NCBI GenBank assembly: GCA_024226555.1
Contig: JAAELO010000462.1
Location: 1 to 47,089 of the forward strand
DNA from: Desulfobacterales bacterium
GTDB taxonomy: Bacteria > Desulfobacterota > Desulfobacteria > Desulfobacterales > JAAELO01
DNA length: 47,089 nt
Reading direction: 5' to 3'
Shown: piece after piece, positions 1 to 7,920 of the stretch
Numbering within the stretch: the first letter of the stretch is position 1
Layout: every line of letters begins with the position of its first letter
Notes under the pieces: generated by a model
Database searches by the model: none
What the model was told of the DNA's origin: nothing
What the model saw: the letters and a program-made list of their open reading frames with translations, nothing else
Position numbers and translations under genes: made by a program

Positions 1-141
1 GGAGAAGTGGAGTGGCAACAAAGAAAAAAGCAGTAAAGAAGAAAGCAACACCTAAAAAAGCAGCACCAAAGAAAACGGCTAAGAAAAAAGCAACTAAATC
101 AAGACGGGCTGAACCATTCACGGGGTTAAACAATGGACAAA
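1..141. repeat. Terminal overlap, first copy (circular contig)
   Basis: Bases 1-141 are identical to 46949-47089. The copy cuts through genes: it holds the last codons of the coiled-coil gene that starts at 46719 (its stop falls at 55 here) and most of the lysine-rich gene at 12-173. A repeat of exactly 141 bases is what a de Bruijn assembler with k=141 leaves when it closes a circle, so I read it as an assembly overlap and not a packaged terminal repeat. That is inference; a true direct terminal repeat of this length is possible. Confidence 0.9.
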
Positions 142-173
142 AAGTCAAACTTAAAAAGCGGATGGCCTCTTAA
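12..173 (+). CDS. Lysine/alanine-rich histone H1-like small protein
   Basis: This 53-residue gene starts at GTG 12. AAGGAG lies just before it, visible across the circle join at 46947-46952. Residues 2-33 are almost only Lys, Ala, Thr and Pro in KKA/KKAT steps, like the tail of histone H1, AlgP or chlamydial Hc1. The last 20 residues are less repetitive and end in KRMAS. Such tails bind nucleic acid without sequence specificity, so a DNA-condensing or packaged nucleoid protein is plausible but not shown. It overlaps the next gene by 41 bases in another frame and the preceding coiled-coil gene by 44 bases. Confidence 0.75.
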   Translation: MATKKKAVKKKATPKKAAPKKTAKKKATKSRRAEPFTGLNNGQKVKLKKRMAS

Positions 174-819
174 AACTTCAATACTACTTGCGTTTTCAAG
201 TATATTTATGATCCCACTATGGTATTGTAATATTCCTGATGAACAATGGTGGCGTCTATTCTTCATCAACAAGGACATGCAGATAGTAGGATTCTGCTTA
301 CTGTCGTTCATTCTCTGCAATTACAAACATCTTGAGCTTAAAACAGCATTATTCCTCACCCTAATCTGGCGCACCTCTGTACTTCTAATCAACACATTCT
401 CATTCGATGCTAATATTTCAACTTGGATTCTCGCACCATTGGTCTTGGTCTATGCTGTTTGGCTCATTAGGTTGGCAAGAATATCACATAAGGAGGACAA
501 AGAACCGGAAGATGGGGAAGCGTTTTATATTTTCGTTGGGGTAAATTCAATCCTTGGGGTAGTACAAGCAGTCTTCATGCCTTGGCACCATCCGAGATAC
601 GAAACAAGAATGATTAGCGATGGTGACAGGGTGTGGTCTGTATATCATGGAAAGTTCAACGAGGCCCCGATAGAATGCACCGACCTTAAAAAGATTAACG
701 GTGTACGCATTCCTTTAGGTAAGCAATTATCAAAGAAAGACTATGTAAAATTGTATGGCATGGTTGGGCATCCGGCCGTAAGAGGTGTCAGGGATTGCAG
801 AAAGCTATTGATAATATAA
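133..819 (+). CDS. Polytopic membrane protein, function unknown
   Basis: The 228-residue product has about five hydrophobic segments, near residues 15-33, 49-64, 70-88, 97-115 and 130-146. A soluble C-terminal part of about 75 residues is rich in Gly, Lys and Tyr. I do not recognise a family. It starts inside the lysine-rich gene and sits between it and the terminase genes. An inner-membrane role such as superinfection exclusion or lysis timing is possible, but nothing in the sequence decides it. Confidence 0.75.
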   Translation: MDKKSNLKSGWPLKTSILLAFSSIFMIPLWYCNIPDEQWWRLFFINKDMQIVGFCLLSFILCNYKHLELKTALFLTLIWRTSVLLINTFSFDANISTWILAPLVLVYAVWLIRLARISHKEDKEPEDGEAFYIFVGVNSILGVVQAVFMPWHHPRYETRMISDGDRVWSVYHGKFNEAPIECTDLKKINGVRIPLGKQLSKKDYVKLYGMVGHPAVRGVRDCRKLLII

Positions 820-859
820 TAAAAACAATGTATTATGATAATCAGAAGAGGGAAAAGAA

Positions 860-1111
860 ATGAACGGGTTTTTAGGCTCTGCACTTGGTGGAAGTATTGG
901 TGTTGCATTTCAATCACAAAATGCCCAAGGATATGGAGATAAACAGACTTCTATGCAACAGCAAAGTTTAAATAGACTAAGAGTGCATAGTGAAAATATT
1001 AAACCAAAGAACCAAAAAAAAGAAAAACTCACTATTGATGACATCACTTATAAACCCGGATTAGGCGTATTTGGGAAATATTTTAAAGAGGTTAAACTAT
1101 GGCATACATAA
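860..1111 (+). CDS. Hypothetical protein, 83 aa
   Basis: The start has an AGAGGG Shine-Dalgarno. The N-terminus is Gly/Ala-rich (residues 4-17, possibly a short amphipathic or membrane-active helix), followed by a Gln-rich polar stretch and a Lys-rich segment. It overlaps the next start by 13 bases. No family was recognised. It belongs to the run of genes just before terminase. Confidence 0.6.
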   Translation: MNGFLGSALGGSIGVAFQSQNAQGYGDKQTSMQQQSLNRLRVHSENIKPKNQKKEKLTIDDITYKPGLGVFGKYFKEVKLWHT

Positions 1112-1431
1112 ATCTGTCAGATCAATCAAACGAATTACCGGGTAGACGATATCAGGAAACTCTAAGCGCCGGCACTAATGGAACATGGCTTATTCTTGAT
1201 ACAATGGGAAAGGATGATACTCTCACTGTAAGTCTTTCGATTACTTCAGGAACAGGATCTATTGAATTTACAAACGAAGACATAGATTCAGTTAAAAACG
1301 ACACGGCAACAGGCAAGACATGGCCTGACGGAACAGTAAACGAAACCAAATATCGTTGTGCTGCTTCTACAATCACAGCAGTTCGGCCAGTGAGAGCAAC
1401 AGGAACTATTAAATTCTCGGCATCGTTATAA
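1099..1431 (+). CDS. Beta-rich small protein, possible virion decoration protein
   Basis: The 110-residue product is rich in Thr, Ser, Gly and alternating hydrophobics, the pattern of a small all-beta domain. It has no signal peptide or membrane segment. It ends 15 bases before the small terminase gene. Small beta proteins in this position are often capsid decoration or head-fibre proteins. The assignment rests on composition and location only. Confidence 0.65.
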   Translation: MAYINLSDQSNELPGRRYQETLSAGTNGTWLILDTMGKDDTLTVSLSITSGTGSIEFTNEDIDSVKNDTATGKTWPDGTVNETKYRCAASTITAVRPVRATGTIKFSASL

Positions 1432-1446
1432 GAACAGGGGAGGACA

Positions 1447-1869
1447 ATGGCAACAAGCAGCAATATAGGTAGACCGCTGAAGTACAAAACAGTTGAAGAG
1501 ATTGAACCTTTGATAGAAAAGTATTTTGACGACTGTAAGAAAAACGAAGACCCATATACTGTGACAGGGTTAGCCTATGCCCTTGATACAAGTCGCAAGA
1601 CCCTTATGGAATATGAAGGTAGGTCTGAGTTTAGTAACACAATAAAAAAAGCTAAGGACAGATGTGAACTATATGCAGAGAAGAAACTTTACAAAGGTGG
1701 CAGTGTAGCAGGTGTTATTTTTAGCATGAAAAACAATTACGGATGGACTGATAACATTAAGCTTGATGCAGATGTTAAAACAAAGAAAACAGACCTTACA
1801 CATGAAGAAATTGACAAGCTGATTGAAGAAAAGCAGGAAAGTATCAAGCAAATTGAAGAAAACAGCTAA
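1447..1869 (+). CDS. terS: Terminase small subunit
   Basis: This is the 140-residue DNA-recognition subunit of the packaging motor. The N-terminus has GRPLKY, then a helical region with a helix-turn-helix-like stretch near residues 38-60 (TGLAYALDTSRKTLMEYE). Next come an oligomerisation-type helix and the YGWTDN motif seen in P22 gp3-type small terminases. The C-terminus is a charged coiled coil. The gene has a GGGGAGG Shine-Dalgarno. It is separated from the large subunit by a GIY-YIG nuclease gene, a 75-residue gene and a small insertion, an unusual spread for terS and terL. Confidence 0.88.
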   Translation: MATSSNIGRPLKYKTVEEIEPLIEKYFDDCKKNEDPYTVTGLAYALDTSRKTLMEYEGRSEFSNTIKKAKDRCELYAEKKLYKGGSVAGVIFSMKNNYGWTDNIKLDADVKTKKTDLTHEEIDKLIEEKQESIKQIEENS

Positions 1870-1878
1870 AGGTAAATA

Positions 1879-2355
1879 ATGAAAGAGCTTACAAGAGAGT
1901 TTAGAATAGACAAGAAGGAAGCATATGATTGTATACTAAAACATGGTAATGATATAAACATTCGCCTGTTGGAATCGCAATATTCAACCTTTAAAGCTGT
2001 CGAAGAAGAAATATTATCAATGAAAGACATTCTGTTCAGTTCAGAATACATAATGCAGGGTCTCGAGGCTTTTACAACTATACCATTTATTAAAAGGCCA
2101 TTTATCTATTTTCTGTATGATGGTGAAACATTGGTTTATATAGGCAAGACCTTGAATTTAGCAGCAAGAATAGGGACACATATATCAGACAATGAAAAGG
2201 TTTTTGATAGGGTAGGATATAAAAACGTTGATAAATCTATACTTTCACTGGTTGAAGAGGTTAACATATATCATTACAAACCAGTGTATAACAAATTAGT
2301 ATGGTCTAACGTTGATTTATTTAAAAATGTGCTAAAAATGTGTGTATTTGAATAA
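1879..2355 (+). CDS. GIY-YIG family endonuclease (free-standing)
   Basis: In this 158-residue protein the C-terminal half carries the GIY-YIG signature in the form IYFLYDG...LVYIGKT. It is followed by R and H residues (AARIGTH) and a late N in the KPVYN segment. The N-terminal 65 residues look like a helical DNA-binding extension. Such stand-alone nucleases usually spread as selfish homing elements. Its position between the two terminase genes fits an insertion that did not break a coding sequence. Confidence is high for the fold and moderate for the homing role. Confidence 0.85.
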   Translation: MKELTREFRIDKKEAYDCILKHGNDINIRLLESQYSTFKAVEEEILSMKDILFSSEYIMQGLEAFTTIPFIKRPFIYFLYDGETLVYIGKTLNLAARIGTHISDNEKVFDRVGYKNVDKSILSLVEEVNIYHYKPVYNKLVWSNVDLFKNVLKMCVFE

Positions 2356-2412
2356 TCAATATAATCAAATACATATAAAAACTGAGTCAACTTCTTACAC
2401 GGGGTGGAGACA

Positions 2413-2640
2413 ATGAGAAAAGAGGATAAAGTAAAATTGAGGATAACAGACTCTAAAACAAAGAAGAGGCATAAATTTGATGAGTCAAGGAGGCAATATT
2501 CAGAGAACTTCCCAAGAGTTATTGCAGAATCTTTTGTTTTAACTCCAACAGATTTGAGGGTTGTGGGCCAAGGGCTTTGTATTAACTCAATGCTCAGTAA
2601 TCCAATTGTAAGAGACACACAAAATAGGTTGTTTGGTTGA
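2413..2640 (+). CDS. Hypothetical basic protein, 75 aa
   Basis: ATG 2413 is preferred over an upstream in-frame GTG at 2404, because GGTGGAG lies directly before the ATG. The product is basic and polar (many Lys, Arg and Asp) with no membrane segment. Its TGA stop overlaps a TTG in the sequence TTGA. That TTG matches the start of the large terminase gene 148 bases downstream, so terL probably once began here, translationally coupled to this gene. No family was recognised. Confidence 0.65.
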   Translation: MRKEDKVKLRITDSKTKKRHKFDESRRQYSENFPRVIAESFVLTPTDLRVVGQGLCINSMLSNPIVRDTQNRLFG

Positions 2641-2653
2641 ACATAGAAGAAAA
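2637..2653. repeat. 17-bp direct repeat, vestigial copy of the terL start
   Basis: Bases 2637-2653 (TTGAACATAGAAGAAAA) are identical to 2785-2801, where the same bases form the TTG start and first codons of terL. In this upstream copy the reading frame continues for 12 more codons and then stops. The 131 bases between the copies hold the inverted-repeat element. The arrangement looks like an insertion that duplicated its target. Confidence 0.85.
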
Positions 2654-2685
2654 GCGAACCCAATTATTTGGGCCAGGGAGACAAT

Positions 2686-2766
2686 GGTAATATCAAAGAG
2701 TGGAAGGCGGGACCATAAGTTGATGGATAAACCATAAATAGCCAGGAGTACAGCTTTGATATTACC
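2686..2766 (+). ncRNA. 81-nt inverted-repeat structured element before terL
   Basis: A perfect 13-bp inverted repeat (GGTAATATCAAAG at 2686-2698 and its complement at 2754-2766) encloses 55 bases. A smaller hairpin CCAT-N6-ATGG and two CCATAA motifs lie inside. A possible 17-codon reading frame with an AGGGAG site runs from ATG 2684 to a TAA at 2735-2737, partly inside the stem. The element lies in the RNA leader of terL, 18 bases before its start. It could be a cis-regulatory RNA, an attenuator with a leader peptide, or a small inserted element. I do not recognise it as a known riboswitch or ribozyme. Confidence 0.5.
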
Positions 2767-2784
2767 TTATTTAAAGGGACTTAC

Positions 2785-2801
2785 TTGAACATAGAAGAAA
2801 A
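2785..2801. repeat. 17-bp direct repeat, functional copy at the terL start
   Basis: This is the second copy of the 17-bp repeat described at 2637-2653. Here the TTG is the start codon of terL, preceded by AAAGGGA at 2774-2780. Confidence 0.85.
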
Positions 2802-4365
2802 AATGGAATTACTTGAACTCTTAACTGAGAAAGAAAGACGCTTGAATGAAATAGATATAAATGATCCTCGCATGAAAGATAAATGGTGGAGAATGAACAA
2901 TCTTTATTACATTATTAATGAGAATGCAGAAAAGATACTATTTCAGCCTAAGCTTAGAGATGTTCAAACAGCCTTGTTCAATGACCCACACAACAGAAAG
3001 CTTGTTTTAAAAGCAAGACAGCATGGTGTTACAACATACTATTGCATAGACTATCTTGATAACGCTATGTTTAAAAAAAACATAAGCTGTGGAATCATTG
3101 CACATAATAAGGATGATGCACAAATATTCTTCGCCGACAAAGTCAAGTATGCATTTGACAATCTGCGTTGCCCGGAGTTAATTGTAAAACTTGCACCATC
3201 TAAAGACAGTAGTCGCGAGCTTGTTTTCGCTAACAACTCTTCTATTCGTGTTGGTACTTCGCTAAGATCAACAACATTACAGTATTTACACATATCAGAA
3301 TACGGTAAGATTTGTGCAAAGTATCCTGAAAAAGCAAGGGAGATTCGAACCGGAGCATTAAATACTGTTCATGGGAACAATGAAATTACAATAGAGTCAA
3401 CCGCTGAGGGCAGGGATGGTGATTTTTACCGCATGTGTACCAAAGCACAGAACAACGAGAAGCAGGGCAAAGAATTAACACAGATGGACTTTAAGCCATT
3501 CTTCTTTTCCTGGTTTCAAAAGCCAGAGTACAGGCTTGATATAGATAGCGTATCTATTCCACCGACTATGATAGAATACTTCATGGATCTTTACCATAAG
3601 CACGGCATTAAATTGGATGACGCACAAAGGGCCTGGTACGTTAAGAAGTACGAAACACAGCAAGACGAAATGAAACGGGAATTTCCATCTACACCGGAGG
3701 AAGCGTTCGAGGCTGCTATTATCGGTGCTTATTATGGTGTTCAAATGGCAAGAGTTCGTGAACAACGTAGACTCGGAGCATTTCCACATAATCCTAATGC
3801 CCTTGTTTATACTGGATGGGATATAGGCTATAACGATGCCATGACAATATGGTTTTTTCAACTTGATAATAATATGGTCAACATTATAGATTATTACGAG
3901 AATAGTGGCGAAGAGATGGGGCACTATGTTGAGTTATTAAAAGAAAAGGGCTATATTTACGGCGATCACTATGCACCACATGATATTAGTAAGCATGATG
4001 TTATGTCAGGGAAAACAAGGATAAGAAGAGCAAAAGAAGACTTTGACATATCATTTATTAGAATTGAACGTGCTATGAATGTTGTAGAGGACATCAACGA
4101 AGTACGAAGAATGTTTTACAAGTTCAGATTTAATGAGGTGACAACAGAACGAGGTGTTGCCGCACTTGATAATTATCGTAAAGAATGGAATGAACACCTC
4201 GTTTGTTTTAGGAAAACACCATTACATAATTGGGCCTCAGATGGTGCAGACGGATTGAGAACACTAACACATGCAGTACTCAGGCTAACAGATTACGCTT
4301 ATTATGAAGAAGAAGAAGCACAAGCGAGCTATAAAACAGGCAGAAACATACACGGCGGGTATTAA
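2785..4365 (+). CDS. terL: Terminase large subunit
   Basis: The 526-residue product is the packaging ATPase-nuclease. The ATPase half has a Walker A variant KARQHGVTT near residue 76. The Walker B region reads HISEYGK near residue 170, the non-canonical form common in this terminase branch. The nuclease half has GWDIGYND near 342, a Gly-Asp-His segment near 398 and SDGADGLR near 484, matching the RNase H-like catalytic centre. The start is TTG with an AAAGGGA site. The upstream context suggests the start was moved by a local insertion. The stop is followed directly by the portal ATG. Confidence 0.93.
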   Translation: MNIEEKMELLELLTEKERRLNEIDINDPRMKDKWWRMNNLYYIINENAEKILFQPKLRDVQTALFNDPHNRKLVLKARQHGVTTYYCIDYLDNAMFKKNISCGIIAHNKDDAQIFFADKVKYAFDNLRCPELIVKLAPSKDSSRELVFANNSSIRVGTSLRSTTLQYLHISEYGKICAKYPEKAREIRTGALNTVHGNNEITIESTAEGRDGDFYRMCTKAQNNEKQGKELTQMDFKPFFFSWFQKPEYRLDIDSVSIPPTMIEYFMDLYHKHGIKLDDAQRAWYVKKYETQQDEMKREFPSTPEEAFEAAIIGAYYGVQMARVREQRRLGAFPHNPNALVYTGWDIGYNDAMTIWFFQLDNNMVNIIDYYENSGEEMGHYVELLKEKGYIYGDHYAPHDISKHDVMSGKTRIRRAKEDFDISFIRIERAMNVVEDINEVRRMFYKFRFNEVTTERGVAALDNYRKEWNEHLVCFRKTPLHNWASDGADGLRTLTHAVLRLTDYAYYEEEEAQASYKTGRNIHGGY

Positions 4366-6453
4366 ATGAAAAGCTTAAAAGAACTATTAAAGATCGCAGA
4401 GAAAAATAATATAGCTGAAGATCTCGACGAGCAAAGGTTACATGAAATTGGTTCAATGTGTAACGACGGGTACAAAGACGACTTAATATCCTGTACTGAT
4501 CGTTTCGCAGCCTTAAAAGACTATATTGAAATAGCCAAACAGGTTGTACAATCAAAAACAGACCCTTGGCCTGGCGCTGCAAATGCGAAGTTCCCCCTGT
4601 TAACTGTTGCCGCTATGCAGTTTAACGCCAGGTCATACCCTGCTTTGATTCCTGCGGGTAAAGTTGTTAACGCAAGGCACTTTGGAGAGGACACAACCGG
4701 CGAAAAGGTAGACAGAGCAAGAAGACTATCAGAGCACATGAGCTATCAACTATTATATGGTATAGATGATTGGCAGGAAAACATGGATACTCTGTTGTTA
4801 CAGATTCCTATTGTCGGTATGATGTTTAAGAAGACATACAGAGATACAGTTAAACGGCGGACTGCCTCAAGTCTTCTTATGCCTGACCAACTTGTTATGA
4901 ATAACGATTCGACTAAGACAGTGGAAACATGCCCCAGAGTAACAGAACTTTTAACACGTCACCCATACCAGATTCAGGGCAACATGGAGTCAGGTCTATG
5001 GCTTGATATTGATTTAGTTTATGACGATGAAGAAAACGAAGAAGTTGAAGAGATTCTTGAACAGCATGCTCTATTAGATATTTACGACGATGGTAACAAA
5101 GAACCGTATATCGTAACGATTCACAAAGAAACAGGTAAAGTATTACGAATTAAAGCCGGATTTGATGAAGATACGATATTTATTGAGCATAACAACGACT
5201 ATAAATCATACGGTGAAGTTAGACGATCTATTGAAAATCAGAACATGGCAACACAGCGTCAAAACATGGAATCCGCACAGGTTGCAGCAGAAGCACAGGC
5301 GAACGGAGTTGGTCAACCTGCTATCACGCTAAAGCCAATACCTGAACTTAAAACATCAGGAATAACACCACTGTGTGTTGAAAAGATTCAATTTTATACA
5401 GAATATGGGTATCTACCAAGCTTTGATGGTAAATATTATAAGGCTGGTTTAGGCGATTTAATATCATCTCTTTCAGGGCTAATTGATACAAACCTTAATC
5501 AGATGTTAGATGCCGGAACACTTGCAAATTTACAGGGTGGGCTAAGACAGAAGATAGGAAAAGGTAAAGCCGGAAAGATTCCATTAAGACCAGGCGAGTT
5601 CCCTGAAGTTGATACTGGAGGCGTACCACTTAGAGATTCAATATACCAGTTTAATTTCCCAGGCCCATCTCAAGTATTGTTTGCATTACTTGGCATGTTG
5701 ATTGATGCAGCAAGGGATATCACAAGTATTAAAGATATTATGGTCGGCGAAGCTCCACAGGGAGAGACAGCGACAACAACCATGATTAAGCGTGAGGAAG
5801 GCATGAAAGTATTCTCAGCTATTTACAAGAGAATACATCGTTCTATGTCTAAAGAGTTTAAAAAGCTCTATACACTTAATCGCAAGTATTTGAAACAAGG
5901 GGAATATTTCCGGTTCGGAGATAGTCAGTCTTATATTAGCGCAGTTGACTATGAGGACGACAGCCTTGATGTTATTCCGGTAGCTGACCCTAACGAAAGC
6001 ACAATGCAAGAACGGTTAATGAAAGCTGAGGCCCTAATGAACTTTCTTGGTGATCCTGACGCTAACCCTGTAGAGATTAAAAAGAATTACATCACTGCAA
6101 TGGGTTTTGCTGAAGAAGAGTACGCAAGATTCTTCCCAGGCGCACAACCTACACCACCACCACCTGAAGCACTTAAGATTATGGCAGAAGTGAAAGAGAT
6201 AGAGGGTAAAATAGAAAGTCTTAAATTTGATAACGCTCTAAAACAGGCTAAGATAATTGAGACTATCGCAAACGCAGAATCGAAAGAGATAGGCACACAG
6301 TTGGATATATACAAGCAAGCAATGGAGGAATTACTAAATGGAGTACAGTCAAGCGGAGTTGAGGGAATGGGCAGCGGATCCGAGGGCAAAGGAGGTTTAC
6401 AAGCTACTGCACCTGGAATGGTTGGCGGACAAGCGCAAGGCATTTTGGAATAA
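4366..6453 (+). CDS. Portal protein (P22-like)
   Basis: This 695-residue protein should form the dodecameric ring through which DNA enters and leaves the head. The motif DPWPGAANAKFPLL near residues 66-79 and the following ARSYPALIPAG are typical of P22-type portals. A central acidic region, the core near residues 340-480 and a long C-terminal helix follow. The final 40 residues are Gly/Ser-rich and overlap the next gene by 116 bases in another frame. P22 gp1 is 725 residues, so the size fits. It follows terL directly. Confidence 0.9.
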   Translation: MKSLKELLKIAEKNNIAEDLDEQRLHEIGSMCNDGYKDDLISCTDRFAALKDYIEIAKQVVQSKTDPWPGAANAKFPLLTVAAMQFNARSYPALIPAGKVVNARHFGEDTTGEKVDRARRLSEHMSYQLLYGIDDWQENMDTLLLQIPIVGMMFKKTYRDTVKRRTASSLLMPDQLVMNNDSTKTVETCPRVTELLTRHPYQIQGNMESGLWLDIDLVYDDEENEEVEEILEQHALLDIYDDGNKEPYIVTIHKETGKVLRIKAGFDEDTIFIEHNNDYKSYGEVRRSIENQNMATQRQNMESAQVAAEAQANGVGQPAITLKPIPELKTSGITPLCVEKIQFYTEYGYLPSFDGKYYKAGLGDLISSLSGLIDTNLNQMLDAGTLANLQGGLRQKIGKGKAGKIPLRPGEFPEVDTGGVPLRDSIYQFNFPGPSQVLFALLGMLIDAARDITSIKDIMVGEAPQGETATTTMIKREEGMKVFSAIYKRIHRSMSKEFKKLYTLNRKYLKQGEYFRFGDSQSYISAVDYEDDSLDVIPVADPNESTMQERLMKAEALMNFLGDPDANPVEIKKNYITAMGFAEEEYARFFPGAQPTPPPPEALKIMAEVKEIEGKIESLKFDNALKQAKIIETIANAESKEIGTQLDIYKQAMEELLNGVQSSGVEGMGSGSEGKGGLQATAPGMVGGQAQGILE

Positions 6454-6571
6454 AATGCAAAACGGTAGTTTAAGTCACGACGAGATAGCAGTAGAAGCCG
6501 GGAAAGTTTCCGGTTTTAAAGAGGCAATAGAGGACAGCATTGATATTTTACAATATTTAAAGGAGAGTTAA
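6338..6571 (+). CDS. Helical small protein overlapping the portal gene
   Basis: The 77-residue protein starts at ATG 6338 with a clear GGAGGA site. Its first 116 bases lie inside the portal gene in another frame. It is predicted nearly all helical (REWAADPRAKEVYKLL, then EAGKVSGFKEAIEDSID) and looks like a genuine protein, not a shadow: the part beyond the portal stop continues the same amphipathic pattern. Similar small helical proteins occur between portal and scaffold genes in related phages. Function unknown. Confidence 0.78.
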   Translation: MEYSQAELREWAADPRAKEVYKLLHLEWLADKRKAFWNKMQNGSLSHDEIAVEAGKVSGFKEAIEDSIDILQYLKES

Positions 6572-6572
6572 G

Positions 6573-6878
6573 ATGAGCAAGGCGGGACTAATTCCGGTAG
6601 AATACAAGGTTATTGTTTTACCTGATCCGATTGAAGAAAAAGCGGGCGAAGGTGTTATTATTAAAGCAGAAACAACGCTTGATACTGACAAGAGAATGCA
6701 GACAAGAGGCACATTAATTGATTACTCAGACATGGCTTTTGAGGGTATGCCGTGTAAATTACCTAAAAGGGGCGACCGCATTGAATACGCTATGTATTCA
6801 GGGCAATACTTCGAAGGTGACGACGGGCAAGAGTATATCATCATGAATGACAAGGACATAGTGGGTTTTTGGGGGTAA
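6573..6878 (+). CDS. GroES-like co-chaperonin
   Basis: This 101-residue protein has the Cpn10 layout. The N-terminal strand ends in KVIVLPDPIEEK, followed by a mobile-loop region EKAGEGVIIKAE with a hydrophobic VII triad in place of the IVL of GroES. A TRGTLIDYS strand and RGDRIEY complete the barrel. No GroEL gene is present, so it should act with the host GroEL, as T4 gp31 does for capsid folding. It lies between the portal and scaffold genes, consistent with assisting the major capsid protein. Confidence 0.85.
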   Translation: MSKAGLIPVEYKVIVLPDPIEEKAGEGVIIKAETTLDTDKRMQTRGTLIDYSDMAFEGMPCKLPKRGDRIEYAMYSGQYFEGDDGQEYIIMNDKDIVGFWG

Positions 6879-6879
6879 T

Positions 6880-7152
6880 GTGAGCTATTATATTACTAAA
6901 AAAATAGCAACACTTGTAAAAATCAATAAAGCTCTTAAACTGCAACAAAAAAAAGATTATAAAAAGATAAAAGAGCTTGAAAACTATATATTCTCATTAA
7001 AATACGGCCCAAAGGGCGACCGTATAATGTATAGTTTTCTAAATGAGTATCAAGATGCTTTAAAGGATAATGCAAATTTACGGAAAAGTATTTATGAAAC
7101 GAAGTGTAAGATAGATGGTAGACAGGGTATATATGAAAGGGAGAAAATATGA
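6880..7152 (+). CDS. Coiled-coil protein, 90 aa
   Basis: The start is GTG 6880, five bases after GGGGG. The product is Lys-rich, with heptad-like helices over residues 10-40 and 60-80. It overlaps the scaffold gene by four bases (ATGA). It has no recognised family. A head-assembly accessory role is suggested only by its location. Confidence 0.6.
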   Translation: MSYYITKKIATLVKINKALKLQQKKDYKKIKELENYIFSLKYGPKGDRIMYSFLNEYQDALKDNANLRKSIYETKCKIDGRQGIYEREKI

Positions 7153-7916
7153 GTAATCAAGAAGAAAAAGCAAGGGCACAAGGTTGGGTTCCACAAGAAG
7201 AATACAAAGGTGATTCTGACAATTGGAAAACAGCAGAGCAATTCATTGAAGTCGGTGAAAAGATTTCCGGCGTACAAAAAGAACGTAACGACAGACTATT
7301 AGATGAAGTTAAAAAATTAACACAGCAGGTCAGCGGATATCAAAACCAGTTTTCAGAGTTTAAAGATATCCATTCGAAAGAACTTGCAGCGGTTAGAGAG
7401 GACTCTTACAACAAAGCTCTTTTAAAACTAAAAGAAAAACAGGTGGAAGCAGTAGAAAACGCAGATGTTGAAGAGTTTGAAAAAACACAGGCCAAGATTG
7501 ACAATTTGAAGAAGCCTGAGAAGCCTGAAACGACTAAAGACCCAGTTGTAAACAACGCACCACCAAAGGAATTTGTTGAATTTGCTGATAAAAACAAATG
7601 GTACAGCACAGACAAAGACTTGACTGAATACGCAGATTTTATCGGGAGTCGTGAAGCAAAGAATCACAGTGACCCGGCATCATTCTATGCAGCAGTTGAA
7701 AGCAAGGTTAAGGCACAATTTCCAGATAAGTTTAAAGTAAAAGAAGAGGTTCCAGACGTTGAATCATCATCATCGGGGACACCAACTAAACAAGCTTCAG
7801 GAAAGCATAAGTTTAAAGACTTACCAGAGGACGCAAAAAAGGCATGTAAAAAATATGTTGCTGCTGGTCTTTACAAAAGTGAAGCTGAATATATGAAAGA
7901 ATATCACGGAGAATAG
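7149..7916 (+). CDS. Scaffolding-like head assembly protein
   Basis: The 255-residue protein opens with KARAQGWVPQEEYKGD, then WKTAEQFIEVGEK, the usual opening of podovirus scaffold proteins. A long coiled coil follows (residues 45-130), then a segment with Pro and acidic residues, a C-terminal helical domain and a Lys-rich tail. Scaffolds guide capsid assembly and leave before maturation. It lies just upstream of the capsid genes. The exact family is uncertain because scaffolds diverge fast. Confidence 0.75.
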   Translation: MSNQEEKARAQGWVPQEEYKGDSDNWKTAEQFIEVGEKISGVQKERNDRLLDEVKKLTQQVSGYQNQFSEFKDIHSKELAAVREDSYNKALLKLKEKQVEAVENADVEEFEKTQAKIDNLKKPEKPETTKDPVVNNAPPKEFVEFADKNKWYSTDKDLTEYADFIGSREAKNHSDPASFYAAVESKVKAQFPDKFKVKEEVPDVESSSSGTPTKQASGKHKFKDLPEDAKKACKKYVAAGLYKSEAEYMKEYHGE

Positions 7917-7920
7917 AGAA

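Noticed and set aside
1-141. True direct terminal repeats as in T7-like phages
   Set aside because: The length equals a common assembler k-mer, and genes read through the join. Coverage data would be needed to reopen this.
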